Source: Pantoea nemavictus (lineage in GTDB: Bacteria > Pseudomonadota > Gammaproteobacteria > Enterobacterales > Enterobacteriaceae). From it: a DNA stretch of 64,000 nucleotides. The number at the start of each line of letters is the position of its first letter. Within the stretch, counting starts at the first letter, position 1. The notes beneath the pieces were generated by a model that worked only from the letters and a program-made list of their open reading frames with translations, ran no database searches and was not told where the DNA came from. The stretch is taken from positions 682,001 to 746,000 of the forward strand of contig NZ_JBBGZW010000002.1 in NCBI RefSeq assembly GCF_037479095.1, read 5' to 3'. The translations under genes were made by a program, and so were the position numbers. Shown piece by piece: positions 8,149 through 17,635 of the stretch.

Positions 8149-9888
8149 TCAGCCCCGCGAATCATCCTTCTCGCCGAGGAAGAAATACCACAATGGAATC
8201 GACGTTAGCGCGGTAAACACCGTGGTATATAACGCGATCATAAAGCCCTGCGTGATATACATGGTTAGCGACCAATGGCTAAACGGAATGCCATATTGAT
8301 CGATCACGCCACCGATAATGGCGTTGCTCATCACGGTACCAACAATCAGCGCCAGAATAAACAAACCGCGCAGGAAGTAGCGCATCTCTTTACGCTTCAC
8401 CGCAAAACGCGCGCGGATAATGCCCAGCGGCGATTGCTGTGAGGCCAGCAGGGCCGCCTCATCCAGCGGTGCACGTTGCTGCTTGCGCCAGCGTAGAATA
8501 TCCACCAGCAGGAAGGCCAGCAAACTCGCCCCCATCACCGGCAGCGCATAGCCAAGCGCCAGCGCTACCATCAACCAGGCACCTTTCGCATAATGCGGCA
8601 GCACCATCCAGCTTTCGGTCAGGGTTTGTGCCGGGTTCGCTTCCACATCTTTCGGGCGACGAATCCACCACATGCGATAACCCAACACGATCATGCTGCA
8701 CAAACCCAAACCAAAGAACGCCAGCAACAGCTGATTAGGCAAACCAAACAGCACGCCCATGTGTGCGTCGACGCCCCAGCGCGTCAGCTTCGCAACTAAC
8801 GGGAAACGATCGAAATAGACGTGGTCCACCACGCTAAAGTCCTGTGGATTAACCGAAACCGCATCCACCTGAGTTGGCCAACTGCGGTCAATTTCCGTTA
8901 CTGCCCACGCTTTTTCCGCGCTTTTCGGCTGACGTAGTTCAAGTTTGGACGCGCTGAGTCCATCCTGACGCGCCGCATTTAGGACGCGATCCCAATCGGC
9001 ATCGGCGGCGTTATTACGCATCGGTTTTGCTGGCGCCGCCGCCGGTTTGGTCATGGATGACATCGACATATTCATGCCCGCCATATCCATATCCGGCATA
9101 TGATCGGCATGCGGATCGGCGGGGGCTGCGGGCGCATCACTGTTCAGCGACGTATTAACCTGCGGCGTCAGCCAGTTTAGCTCGGTACGCATGCGATCAA
9201 TATTGCCGCCCGCCCACTGCGACCACGTCAGGCCAGTGACCGAGAAAAACACCAGTCCGACCACCAGCGTTAAACCGAGCGTGACATGCCAGTGGCGGCT
9301 GAAGGCAAATCCTTTGCGCGGCTGTTTTAGCTTACGTTTTGGACGCGTTCCCAACCACAACACTACACCGCCAAGTGCGGCTACCCACAGCCAGGATGCG
9401 GCCAGTTCGCTGTAATTGCGCCCGAAATCGCCAAGCAGCAGGCTACTGTGAAGTAAGTCGATGGTAGTACGCAGCGGCAATACGCCGCTGGTGCCATACA
9501 CCGGCAGATCACCAACAACTTTCAGGCTGTAAGGATCGATAAACACCGCGCGTGACTGCGAAGTGCCGAGTGACGAATCGCTGAATTGCACGCGCGTGGT
9601 GTCCGTTGCGCCGGGCGCCGGACGTACCGCGAAGATGTGCTGGTTCTCCCCAGCATAAGCGCGCGCGGCAGTGATTTGTGCCGACAGCGGCTGCGCATTG
9701 CCGTGCGGTTCGGCGGTCAGCGCATCGGCATAAATCAGGTTTTCCAGCTGGGGTGTTAACACGTAAAGCGTGCCGCTGAGTGCCGCGATAAAGATGAACG
9801 GGGCGACAAACAGACCGATGTAAAAATGTAAGCGACGTAGCAAATTAAGCACCGCACCGCGCGGTGCTGCAGAGTGAGCAGCAGACAA
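8149..9888 (-). CDS. PepSY-associated membrane protein with a Met/His-rich loop
   Basis: Inner-membrane protein of the PepSY_TM family (iron-regulated or PiuB type). The first helix pair follows RRLHFYIGLF, and PepSY regions in the periplasm contain TRVQFSD and AVFIDPYSLKVVG. Further helices carry HWHVTLGLTL and GVDAHMGVLFGLPNQLLL, with histidines suited to haem or metal binding. Two to three more helices form the C-terminus. A periplasmic insert (DHMPDMDMAGMNMSMSSM) is rich in Met, His and Asp, a composition typical of copper-binding loops. TTG 9888 was chosen because GGAAGGAAG lies just upstream; a longer TTG start at 9951 has none. Forms an operon with the DUF2946 gene. Metal reduction or haem handling is plausible but inferred. 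Confidence 0.78.
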   Translation of the reverse strand: MSAAHSAAPRGAVLNLLRRLHFYIGLFVAPFIFIAALSGTLYVLTPQLENLIYADALTAEPHGNAQPLSAQITAARAYAGENQHIFAVRPAPGATDTTRVQFSDSSLGTSQSRAVFIDPYSLKVVGDLPVYGTSGVLPLRTTIDLLHSSLLLGDFGRNYSELAASWLWVAALGGVVLWLGTRPKRKLKQPRKGFAFSRHWHVTLGLTLVVGLVFFSVTGLTWSQWAGGNIDRMRTELNWLTPQVNTSLNSDAPAAPADPHADHMPDMDMAGMNMSMSSMTKPAAAPAKPMRNNAADADWDRVLNAARQDGLSASKLELRQPKSAEKAWAVTEIDRSWPTQVDAVSVNPQDFSVVDHVYFDRFPLVAKLTRWGVDAHMGVLFGLPNQLLLAFFGLGLCSMIVLGYRMWWIRRPKDVEANPAQTLTESWMVLPHYAKGAWLMVALALGYALPVMGASLLAFLLVDILRWRKQQRAPLDEAALLASQQSPLGIIRARFAVKRKEMRYFLRGLFILALIVGTVMSNAIIGGVIDQYGIPFSHWSLTMYITQGFMIALYTTVFTALTSIPLWYFFLGEKDDSRG

Positions 9889-9960
9889 AGCCGTCTTCCT
9901 TCCAAAAAGAAATTGTCTTAGCGCAACGCTACAGTTGAGCGTGCACTGCAATAAATTAAG

Positions 9961-10377
9961 TCAGCAGGGAAGAAGTGCAGGTGGGGCGCGCGGTCGATGG
10001 ATGCTGCTAACGCGACGTACAATCGGCGCAACCACATGTGGCAGCGGCGGCGCACGCGAGATCACCATAATTAGCCAGATGAACGGGATGAACACCCACA
10101 TCAGCAGCGGGACATGCACCAGCAGATCGCAATAGCCGCAGGCGAACTCGCCGTCATCCATCATGTGATGGCTCATGCCGGGCATCGACATATCCGCCAT
10201 CATCATCTCATGATGGCTCATTGAGCTGCTCATCATGCTGTGTTGCGGCATCGCCAGCATCTGGTTTTGCCGCTCCATCAACGTTTTCGACACAATCGGC
10301 GCGACGAACAGCAGCAGCACCGCCACAATGGCGACGAAGGCAGTCAAACGCTGGCGGAAGTGATGTGTAAACGTCAT
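9961..10377 (-). CDS. DUF2946 family membrane protein, Met/His-rich
   Basis: A 138-residue protein with an N-terminal membrane segment (AFVAIVAVLLLFVAPIV), a periplasmic stretch packed with Met and His (MPQHSMMSSSMSHHEMMMA), the family motif CGYCDLL, and a second hydrophobic segment (LLMWVFIPFIWLIMVI). DUF2946 genes are often found beside copper receptors and copper-handling proteins. It precedes the PepSY gene on the same strand, so the two probably act together on copper or another soft metal; the exact function is not known. Confidence 0.75.
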   Translation of the reverse strand: MTFTHHFRQRLTAFVAIVAVLLLFVAPIVSKTLMERQNQMLAMPQHSMMSSSMSHHEMMMADMSMPGMSHHMMDDGEFACGYCDLLVHVPLLMWVFIPFIWLIMVISRAPPLPHVVAPIVRRVSSIHRPRAPPALLPC

Positions 10378-10568
10378 GGTTGCTAGTGGATGATTCCGTA
10401 AATGAGGCGGAAGTGTAACGCGATTGACATGGATGGGTTAAAAAAATAGAGGCTATTTAAGAAAAAATTCGCACCTTTTGAAAATTGTCACTTAATGCGC
10501 TGCGTTTGTTAACCTCTATTTAACTTGATAAAAACAGAGAAGAAACATTCCCCCTCGGGCCGAGAACA

Positions 10569-11492
10569 TCAAAAAATCGATCGTCCCAGCCGCTCGGTGA
10601 GTTTTTCCAGCAGCGCGGTGCCGGCCAATGAGTTGCCCGAGTGATCCAACGCAGGCGACCAAACCGCAATACTCATCTCGCCGGGAATCACGGCCACAAT
10701 ACCGCCACCGACGCCTGATTTAGCCGGCATCCCAACGCGCCAGGCGAACTCACCGGCGCCATCGTACATGCCGCTGGTCATCATCAATGCATTCACCTGA
10801 CGCGCCTGACGCGGCGAGATCACCGCCGATTCGTCATCCTGAGTGCGGCCGTGATTCGCGAGATACAGGAAGGTGCGCGCCAACTCTTCGCAACTCATCG
10901 CCAGCGAGCAGTAGTGAAAATAGGTTTCCATCACTTTGCTGACATCGTTGTGGAAATTGCCAAACGATTTCATCAGCCAGGCAATCGCCGCGTTGCGCGC
11001 CGAATGCTCGTATTCAGAACGCGCCACGACGCGGTCGTAATTGATGTCCGGTTGCTGTGCCAGACGCCTTACGATCTCCAGCATGCGCTGACGCGGTGCG
11101 GTGAGGCGGCTTTCCAGCAGATCGCACATCACCAGCGCGCCGGCATTAATAAACGGATTGCGCGGTTTGCCCTGTTCCAGCTCCAGCTGTACCAGCGAAT
11201 TAAATGCCTGCCCGGAAGGCTCTTTACCGACGCGTTGCCAGATCTCGCCATCTTCGTACAGCGTCAGCGCCACGCTGAGTGACAACACTTTGGAGATTGA
11301 CTGGATGGAGAAACGGGTCGCGGCATCACCGGCCTGAAAACAGCGGCCATCGGGCGTGCAAATAGCGATGCCGAGCTGATCGGCCTCTACATCGGCCAGC
11401 GCCGGAATATAATCCGCCACTTTTCCCTGCTGGGTTAATGGGCGAACTTCGCTAACTATCTCTTCAAGCAGTGCATTACTGAGTTCCGACAC
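10569..11492 (-). CDS. glsA: Glutaminase
   Basis: Cytosolic glutaminase of the serine-dependent beta-lactamase-like family, converting glutamine to glutamate and ammonia. From GTG 11492 (GGAG seven bases upstream) it has 307 residues, near the 308 of E. coli YneH. The catalytic SxxK motif is [12 protein letters not shown], and other conserved blocks are [29 protein letters not shown] and AVWSPALD. A longer start at 11513 (TTG) would add seven residues that the family lacks. The gene stands alone, divergent from a cupin gene. Glutaminases of this type can support acid resistance by releasing ammonia. Confidence 0.92.
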   Translation of the reverse strand: MSELSNALLEEIVSEVRPLTQQGKVADYIPALADVEADQLGIAICTPDGRCFQAGDAATRFSIQSISKVLSLSVALTLYEDGEIWQRVGKEPSGQAFNSLVQLELEQGKPRNPFINAGALVMCDLLESRLTAPRQRMLEIVRRLAQQPDINYDRVVARSEYEHSARNAAIAWLMKSFGNFHNDVSKVMETYFHYCSLAMSCEELARTFLYLANHGRTQDDESAVISPRQARQVNALMMTSGMYDGAGEFAWRVGMPAKSGVGGGIVAVIPGEMSIAVWSPALDHSGNSLAGTALLEKLTERLGRSIF

Positions 11493-11637
11493 CTTCACGC
11501 TCCGTGTAGCCAATCGTGGCCCGGATAATGGTGATTTGCGCGCAGCGCGTCAATCGGCAGCGCGAAATTCTGTGAGCCTTCTGGGTGAAGCCTGCGTTAC
11601 AGTGCGGGCTGTTTTCATTAACTATAGAGCCCGCGCG

Positions 11638-11988
11638 ATGATAACCAACCTGTTCCGCGATTTCCCCGCCGCCGCACAGAACGGCAGCGCTGAGACGTTT
11701 GAAGCGCTGCTTGCGCAGCCTAATCTGCATATCGAACGCATCGTTTCAACCGGGCAAGCGAGTCCACCCGATTTTTGGTACTGCCAGACGCAGGGTGAAT
11801 GGGTGATGGTTTTACAAGGATCGGCAGGATTGCAGCTGGAAGGCGAAGCGCAGGAGCGTCATCTGCATGCCGGCGATTTTGTCGAGATTCCAGCAGGCTG
11901 CCGCCATCGCGTTAACTGGACGGACAGCAGCGGCCCAACCGTGTGGCTCGCGGTGCATTATGGCGCGCTGCCGATGGATTTGGCTTAA
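11638..11988 (+). CDS. Cupin-domain protein
   Basis: Single-domain cupin of 116 residues. The metal-binding cupin motifs are partly visible: EWVMVLQGSAGLQL (motif 1, without the usual two His before the Glu) and HLHAGDFVEIPAGCRHRVNW (motif 2 with HAGD, PAG and a histidine). Small cupins may be enzymes or metal/sugar binders; no specific role can be assigned. It is divergent from glsA, with about 145 bases between them. Confidence 0.75.
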   Translation: MITNLFRDFPAAAQNGSAETFEALLAQPNLHIERIVSTGQASPPDFWYCQTQGEWVMVLQGSAGLQLEGEAQERHLHAGDFVEIPAGCRHRVNWTDSSGPTVWLAVHYGALPMDLA

Positions 11989-12156
11989 GGACGCTTGTCG
12001 ACGCTGTGCGTCGAAGTGGTCCAGCGGCGCGCCTGTAGTGAGGGTGGCGCACGATTCCGCTTAGTGACCAATGAACTGAGAGCCTCATCACGTGCGAAAA
12101 ATATATTCCATGTTATAAAATATGGAAAATTAATTTCAATTTGAGAGGATTCTATC

Positions 12157-12621
12157 ATGTCATCGCTCCCGTCTCTGGACAGCCTGTTGCAGCAGGAAGC
12201 TGAACACCGTTTACCGCAGTTTGATTTCGATTTAGCCTGGCAAATTGGACAAAGCATCCAGCAGCGCGGCCGTGAAGAGAATGCGCCTATCGCTATCGAA
12301 GTCTATGCATTTGGCCAGGTGCTATTTCTTGCAGCATTGCCAGGATCTGCGCCAGAGAATCTGGAATGGATGCGACGTAAACGTAACACCGTGCTGTTAA
12401 CCGGCCACTCGTCGATGTATGTGGGACTTTTTAATGAGCAGAAGGGCGAGCGGATGGCACAGCAGCGCAATATCCGTCAGGAAGATTACACCGATCACGG
12501 TGGGTCCTTCCCATTGCTGACTTCTCAGGGCGCGATCATCGGCGCCGTCACCATCAGCGGTTTACCTTCCGCAGACGATCATGCGTTAGCGCTGTGGGGA
12601 ATTACCCAGCTGCTGCGCTGA
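12157..12621 (+). CDS. UPF0303 (haem-degrading-domain, GlcG/HbpS-like) protein
   Basis: A 154-residue cytosolic protein of the UPF0303 family. Typical landmarks are FDFDLAWQIGQSIQQRG near 37-53, MRRKRNTVL near 90, and the end GSFPLL followed by GAVTISGLPSADDHAL. The fold is related to GlcG/HbpS proteins, some of which bind haem or cofactors; no activity is established for this subgroup. It starts at ATG 12157 with GAGAGGA upstream. It stands alone and faces the gluconate dehydrogenase operon across a GC-rich hairpin. Confidence 0.8.
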   Translation: MSSLPSLDSLLQQEAEHRLPQFDFDLAWQIGQSIQQRGREENAPIAIEVYAFGQVLFLAALPGSAPENLEWMRRKRNTVLLTGHSSMYVGLFNEQKGERMAQQRNIRQEDYTDHGGSFPLLTSQGAIIGAVTISGLPSADDHALALWGITQLLR

Positions 12622-12635
12622 TAATCCAGTGTGAT

Positions 12636-12657
12636 GCGGCGCGCGAAATCGCGCCGC
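12636..12657. terminator. GC-rich hairpin between convergent genes
   Basis: GCGGCGCG and CGCGCCGC (12636-12643 and 12650-12657) form a strong 8-bp stem over a six-base loop, between the UPF0303 gene and the end of the gluconate dehydrogenase operon. There is no T-run, but the position suits a bidirectional terminator. Confidence 0.5.
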
Positions 12658-12684
12658 TTCAACTTCTGATGAAAAAATGACTGT

Positions 12685-13998
12685 TTATTTCATCGCGGGC
12701 AGTTTCAACTTATCGCCTGCGCCGGTGGCTTTACGTAGATCGGCAACCTGACTGGCTTTCACTTCTGCACCCTGATTGCCCCACGAATTCCTCACGTAGT
12801 TGAGCACGTCGGCCATCTCCTGATCGTTGAGCTTCCAGGAAAATGCCGGCATGCCTGCGGACGTTGGGCGGCCTTCGGTGTGCGGCGCACGAGCGCCATC
12901 CAGCAGCGCATGAATCATGTTGGTCGGATCGTTCTGCATCGCGCCATTGCTGGCGAAGGCTGGCACCATGCCGGTGATACCTTCTCCCGACAAACCGTGG
13001 CAGGCAGAGCAATCCACTTCATAACGCAGCGCGGCCTGTTCCTGACGCGCTTTATCCATCACAAATCCGCTGGCTTTTGCGGTGGACGACGCTGGTAAGC
13101 TGCGCAGATAGGTGGCGATAGATTGCAGATCGCGATCGTTAAAATATTGCGTTGAGTGTTCAACCGCTTCCGCCATCGGGCCTGCCGCCACGCTCTCGCC
13201 GTTGGAGCCAGTTTTCAGGTAGTCGGCAATCTGCGCGTCGCTCCATTTACCAATGCCAGCGTGTGGATTTGGCGTGATGTCTGGCGCGTACCAGCTGCCC
13301 AGATTACCGCCTTGCAGATACTGGCTACCGATCTCGCCGCCTAGCGCGTTGCGCGCGGTGTGGCAAACGCTACAGTGCGCTGGACCATCCACGATATATT
13401 TGCCGCGATTCCACTCGTCGTTCTGCGCGGTTTGCGGTTTAAACGCATTGTTATCAAAGAACAACAGGTTCCAGCCCGCCATCGCCAGACGAATGTTGTA
13501 CGGGAAGTTCATGCCCGCATTTTCATCTACGGCGTTGTTCACCGGTTTTTGCGCCGAGAAGTAGGCCCAAAGATCGTGCATATCGCCATCGCTCATCTGG
13601 GTGTACGCGGTGTACGGCATCGCCGGATACAGGAAGCCGTGATCGCCACGTCCCTGACGCACCGCGTTGAAGAAATCGCGCTCGGTCATTTTGCCGATTC
13701 CGGTGGCGCGATCTGGCGAAATGTTCGAGGTTTTCAGCGCGCCAAACGGCGTATCGATGTTGTAGCCGCCGGAGAAGTCGGCATTGTGGCAGGCGGCACA
13801 GTCGGCAAGACGCATCACATATTCGCCGCGTTTGATGGCCGCATCATCGTTGCTGTGAAAATCGGCCAACTGCACCTTATCGTCGGCAACGTTGGAGCGA
13901 GCGCTGTCTAACACCACCCATAATCTGCCTGTTGCCGCAATGCCCGCCAGCACTGCCAGCGCGGCGAGGGTGTAAGTTATTTTCTTTGCTTTCGCCAT
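12685..13998 (-). CDS. Gluconate 2-dehydrogenase-type cytochrome c subunit
   Basis: Membrane-anchored triple-haem cytochrome c of 437 residues. After an N-terminal anchor or signal (YTLAALAVLAGIAAT) come three c-type haem sites: CAACH (about residue 66), CSVCH (about 208) and CSACH (about 329). It takes electrons from the flavoprotein subunit and passes them to ubiquinone, as in membrane-bound gluconate, 2-ketogluconate and sorbitol dehydrogenases. It is the last gene of a three-gene operon and starts two bases after the flavoprotein stop. Which sugar acid is oxidised cannot be told from this subunit. Confidence 0.9.
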   Translation of the reverse strand: MAKAKKITYTLAALAVLAGIAATGRLWVVLDSARSNVADDKVQLADFHSNDDAAIKRGEYVMRLADCAACHNADFSGGYNIDTPFGALKTSNISPDRATGIGKMTERDFFNAVRQGRGDHGFLYPAMPYTAYTQMSDGDMHDLWAYFSAQKPVNNAVDENAGMNFPYNIRLAMAGWNLLFFDNNAFKPQTAQNDEWNRGKYIVDGPAHCSVCHTARNALGGEIGSQYLQGGNLGSWYAPDITPNPHAGIGKWSDAQIADYLKTGSNGESVAAGPMAEAVEHSTQYFNDRDLQSIATYLRSLPASSTAKASGFVMDKARQEQAALRYEVDCSACHGLSGEGITGMVPAFASNGAMQNDPTNMIHALLDGARAPHTEGRPTSAGMPAFSWKLNDQEMADVLNYVRNSWGNQGAEVKASQVADLRKATGAGDKLKLPAMK

Positions 13999-14000
13999 GA

Positions 14001-15770
14001 TTACGCCCCCACCAGCGGTGCCGGATTGTTGATGTACTTCTGGTGAATCGCCTGTGCGGCGCGAACCGCCAGCGCACCAATGGTGATGGTGGGGTTGTAA
14101 CCGCCGTTATTCGGGAAGGCCGACGCGCCCACCACAAACAGGTTGTGCGCATCCCAGCTTTGCAGATAAGGATTGAGGGCCGAGGTGCTGGGATCGGCGC
14201 CCATCACCGCACCACCAATGGTATGCGAACTGTGCTGCTGGTAAGGGTTCCAGCTCTTCTCTGCCTGGTTATCGACCACCATGTGCTGGCCGCCCATCTC
14301 TTTCATGATGTTGATAGCGCGGTCGGTAACATATCTCGCCATGCGCACATCGTTCTGGTTCCAGTCGAAGGTGGTGCGGATCAGCGGTTGGCCGTGACGA
14401 TCTTTATAGTTCGGATCGAGATCGAGATAGGCTTCACGCATCGGCATTGAGGTGCCCTGGCAGAAGATGGTGCCAGCGCTTTGGTAATCGCGTTTGTAGC
14501 CCGCTTTCCACTCGCTGCCCCAACGCCTGGTGCCAGGACGCAGGCTATTCATGTTTTGAATCGGACGGCCGTTGGTGGAGAAGCCCATGATGCCCGCGCC
14601 GCCGATGAAATCGAGTTCGCTGTGATCGAAGTTATCGCCGTTAAAATCATCAATTTGCACCGCCAACGCGCCGCCGCCGATGAACGGGTTCATATATTCG
14701 TTATCGAAGTAACCGGTGACCGTGGAGCAGGTTTGATAGTTGTAGTTTCGGCCAATGGTGCCGCGACCGGTCAGCGGATTGTATTGCTCGCCTACGCCGG
14801 AGAGCAGCATCAGGCGCACGTTATCCATCTGATAAGCAGTGATGCAGACGATATCGGCTGGCTGGAAGCCTTCCACGCCATCCTGCGTGATGAATTTAAC
14901 GCCTTTTACCGTTTTGCCATCGTCATGTTTCACCGCGTGCAGCACTTCGGTTTCGGTCAGCAGCGTGAAGTTCGGGCGGCGCATCAGCACCGGCAGAATG
15001 CACGCTTGCGGTGATGATTTGGAAAAGTTGCCGCAGCCGTGGAAGTCGCAGAAGCCGCAATAGGTGCACGGGCCCATACTGACGCCGAGTGGGTTCACGT
15101 AAGCCTGAGAGAGATTACCTGCAGGGATAGTGAAGGGGTGATAACCCATGCTCTCGGTGGTTTTACGGTATTTGCTCATCCAGTGCGTATCTTTCAGCGG
15201 TGGCGTCGGATAGTCGCGCGAGCGCGGTCCTTCAAACACGTTGCCGCCTTTCTGCAACTGACCGTTGAGATTGCCGGCGATTCCAGACGTCCCGGCAATA
15301 CGCTCAAAGCGATCGTAAAACGGCGCCATGTCGTCGTAGGTCACGCCCCAGTCCTGCAGCTGCAAACCCTGCATCTTTTTAACGCCGTAGCGCTCGCGGG
15401 TTTGCTTTGCCACTTCAAAATCCCACGGCGTAAAACGCCATGACATGCCAGCCCAGTGTGTGCCTGCGCCGCCGACGTTCCAGCCAAACTGAAACGCTGA
15501 CCAGTTACGCACCGGGGCGGCGAGCTGATCGCTGCGGTTACGGAAGGTGGTGGTTTCCACGCTCATTGGCTGCAAAATTTTACGGCGGGTATGAAAACGC
15601 AGTTCATCGGCATCAATGGCGACCGGGAAATCGGTCGAGGTATCACGCCAGGCTCCGCGCTCAATGGCAACCACATTGAGTCCCGCACGGGTTAGCTCTT
15701 CCGCCATCACCGAACCGGCCCAACCCAGGCCGACGATCACCACGTCAGCTTTATTTCTTACTAGTGACAT
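14001..15770 (-). CDS. Gluconate 2-dehydrogenase-type FAD subunit (GMC oxidoreductase)
   Basis: Large catalytic subunit, 589 residues, of a periplasmic three-subunit sugar-acid dehydrogenase. The N-terminal FAD site is VIVGLGWAGSVMAEEL, and the C-terminal GMC block runs from NLFVVGASAFPNNGGYNPT, preceded by SSHTIGGAVMG with likely active-site histidine. A cysteine-rich stretch (CTYCGFCDFHGCG) is typical of this subgroup. It lacks its own signal peptide and is expected to be exported with the Tat-bearing small subunit. Products in Pantoea relatives are 2-keto- and 2,5-diketogluconate. Gluconate is the first guess; 2-ketogluconate is an alternative. Confidence 0.9.
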   Translation of the reverse strand: MSLVRNKADVVIVGLGWAGSVMAEELTRAGLNVVAIERGAWRDTSTDFPVAIDADELRFHTRRKILQPMSVETTTFRNRSDQLAAPVRNWSAFQFGWNVGGAGTHWAGMSWRFTPWDFEVAKQTRERYGVKKMQGLQLQDWGVTYDDMAPFYDRFERIAGTSGIAGNLNGQLQKGGNVFEGPRSRDYPTPPLKDTHWMSKYRKTTESMGYHPFTIPAGNLSQAYVNPLGVSMGPCTYCGFCDFHGCGNFSKSSPQACILPVLMRRPNFTLLTETEVLHAVKHDDGKTVKGVKFITQDGVEGFQPADIVCITAYQMDNVRLMLLSGVGEQYNPLTGRGTIGRNYNYQTCSTVTGYFDNEYMNPFIGGGALAVQIDDFNGDNFDHSELDFIGGAGIMGFSTNGRPIQNMNSLRPGTRRWGSEWKAGYKRDYQSAGTIFCQGTSMPMREAYLDLDPNYKDRHGQPLIRTTFDWNQNDVRMARYVTDRAINIMKEMGGQHMVVDNQAEKSWNPYQQHSSHTIGGAVMGADPSTSALNPYLQSWDAHNLFVVGASAFPNNGGYNPTITIGALAVRAAQAIHQKYINNPAPLVGA

Positions 15771-15788
15771 TAACTCAGCTCCGGCTAT

Positions 15789-16517
15789 TTAATCGTTAGG
15801 AATCAGACTGACGGGAATAAGTGCCAGATTTTCGTTACGGCGTTCGATATAAGGACGATAGTCATAGCGCGCACCGGGAAAACCGATCATCTTCCAGCCC
15901 GCCATATTTTTATTACCGCCATAAATCGGATCGGCCAAATAGCTTTCACGCGCGTTTTGCAGCATTAATTCAAAAAGCGCCTGGCTATTTACGTCTGCTC
16001 CTAAATCAATTTTGCCGTCTTCCATCTTTGTCAGAAATTCATCGATCTGCTGCGCAGTTAAGGTATGCAGTGAGGCCTGATGATGTTGCTGTGCCCACTT
16101 TTCCAGCGCCGCTAAGCCGGTTAAATAGCGCGCTTTCGGTGGCGTGAGAAATTGGGGGCTGCCCATCAATGCTTCTTCATTTTCCGGGTGCAGCGGCGCC
16201 TGTAAATAGAGCGCTGCGCCAGAACCATAATCACCCGCTAGTTGGTTATCGAGGAATTCAATCGCGCCCGCTTCACTGGCGGATGGGCCAAGATCATCGG
16301 CGGGGATCAGACGATCAAAAATGGCCGCCAGGTTTTGTCGATCCAATGGGTTGGTGAGTACCTGATAGCCGTCTCGCCATGCCGGCTGGGGCAGGTGATC
16401 GGAGCTGAGTTGGGTCTCCAGCGGGACGTTGTGCAGCTCTTTAGCGCGCAGCTGCGGCGCGACGGCGAGCGATGCAACAATGCCGCTGAGTGAAAAGAGC
16501 GCTTCTCTTCGGTTCAT
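15789..16517 (-). CDS. Gluconate 2-dehydrogenase subunit 3 (small, Tat-exported subunit)
   Basis: First gene of the dehydrogenase operon, 242 residues. It begins MNRREALFSLSGIVASLA, a twin-arginine signal, which would carry the folded complex including the FAD subunit into the periplasm. The remainder is the gluconate 2-dehydrogenase subunit 3 domain (IFDRLIPADDLGPSASEAG, IEFLDNQLAGDYGSG, KNMAGWKMIGFPGARYDY). Order is small subunit, flavoprotein, cytochrome, with 18 and 2 bases between genes. The 276 bases upstream (16518-16793) hold no gene. Confidence 0.9.
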   Translation of the reverse strand: MNRREALFSLSGIVASLAVAPQLRAKELHNVPLETQLSSDHLPQPAWRDGYQVLTNPLDRQNLAAIFDRLIPADDLGPSASEAGAIEFLDNQLAGDYGSGAALYLQAPLHPENEEALMGSPQFLTPPKARYLTGLAALEKWAQQHHQASLHTLTAQQIDEFLTKMEDGKIDLGADVNSQALFELMLQNARESYLADPIYGGNKNMAGWKMIGFPGARYDYRPYIERRNENLALIPVSLIPND

Positions 16518-16763
16518 ACTTCTTATCCCTTAATCATTCCATCCTCAGATGGACACCACAGATTATTATTTACAGAGCACGACGTTCTAAACTGACAGAC
16601 GCAGTGATGCCCAATGCAAATAGCGCACAGGCGTCATCGACGAATCCACGTTCGTTATTATTTTTTGGCAGAAGGTATTAAAATACGCATCGCGCGTTGC
16701 AATAGGGCCAACGCGCTATTTATCAGGCTGGAGGTTTTCCGCGCCATGGCAAATAAGCTTCAT

Positions 16764-16787
16764 GGGAAACCCGTTAATCGGGCTCCC
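16764..16787. terminator. Hairpin after the TIM-barrel epimerase gene
   Basis: GGGA..CCCG and CGGG..TCCC form an interrupted stem at 16764-16787, seven bases beyond the stop of the minus-strand epimerase gene. A T-rich tail follows only on the plus strand, so its role as terminator for the minus-strand operon is uncertain. Confidence 0.35.
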
Positions 16788-16793
16788 TTTCTG

Positions 16794-17618
16794 TTAATTA
16801 ATATATTTATTCATATCATCAATGCAGTGACGGGAAATATCCCACAGGTCATCTTCCCAGTTATGCGGGCTTAATAATTCTGGTGACCAGACGCCAGCGT
16901 ATCCGGTAGCCTTCACAGCTTCGACCCAGGCGGCAATATCCACATCGCCTTCACCCGGCGCATAGTTACGTTGCACCCATTCGTCCCAGGCCTCGCCCGG
17001 TTTAGCCGCGCGGCCATCGCAGAAATGCACGCCGTAAATCAGATCTTTATCCATGCGCGCCACTTCCGCTGGCGTGGTAGCGCCGCCCGCATGCAGATGC
17101 CAGAAATCCACTACCACACCCAGGTTATCTTTGCCGCTCTGTTTGATCAGATCGAGCGCGTGCTGCAGTGAGTTGAACGCGGTGAACGCCACTACTTCAA
17201 TCTGGAATTTGATGCCGAGCGGCGCACCGATATCGGCAATCGCGGAGATGTTGTCCAGCAGGATGGCATCGCGCTCGGCATTAGTCAGGTGATCAAGTTC
17301 GGTCAGCGCCATGATTTGCACCACTGGACAACGCAGCTCCACAGCGGCCTGGCAGATTTTTTCCGCTTCTTGCATCAGCTCGGCTCGCGCTTGTGGCTCA
17401 TGGCGACCAATGCGTTTCAGTGCATTGATGCAGGTAATCTCGATGCTGTATTTCGCCATCAAATCGCGGTAGGCGGCATAACTGCCACCGTTATCCAGAT
17501 AGCGATACAGATGTTCTGGCAGGATTTCTAATCCGCTAAAGCCCGTTTCATGGGCGATGCGTAACTGAGTGACGGCATTGCTGTACCAAACAGACACGCC
17601 ATGCAACGACAACTTCAT
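16794..17618 (-). CDS. Sugar phosphate isomerase/epimerase-like TIM-barrel protein
   Basis: A 274-residue member of the xylose-isomerase-like TIM-barrel family (AP endonuclease 2 fold), cytosolic. Expected metal ligands are Glu in KFQIEVVAF, Asp in VVVDFWHLHAGG, His in GVHFCDG and Glu in WSPELLS. Relatives include YcjR, IolE and IolI, which epimerise or dehydrate keto-sugars or keto-cyclitols. It lies 17 bases behind the LacI regulator gene and is probably co-transcribed with it. Together with the divergent dehydrogenase it suggests a glycoside 3-keto pathway; the substrate is not known. Confidence 0.8.
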   Translation of the reverse strand: MKLSLHGVSVWYSNAVTQLRIAHETGFSGLEILPEHLYRYLDNGGSYAAYRDLMAKYSIEITCINALKRIGRHEPQARAELMQEAEKICQAAVELRCPVVQIMALTELDHLTNAERDAILLDNISAIADIGAPLGIKFQIEVVAFTAFNSLQHALDLIKQSGKDNLGVVVDFWHLHAGGATTPAEVARMDKDLIYGVHFCDGRAAKPGEAWDEWVQRNYAPGEGDVDIAAWVEAVKATGYAGVWSPELLSPHNWEDDLWDISRHCIDDMNKYIN

Positions 17619-17635
17619 CTCTCCTCCTTGTTACC

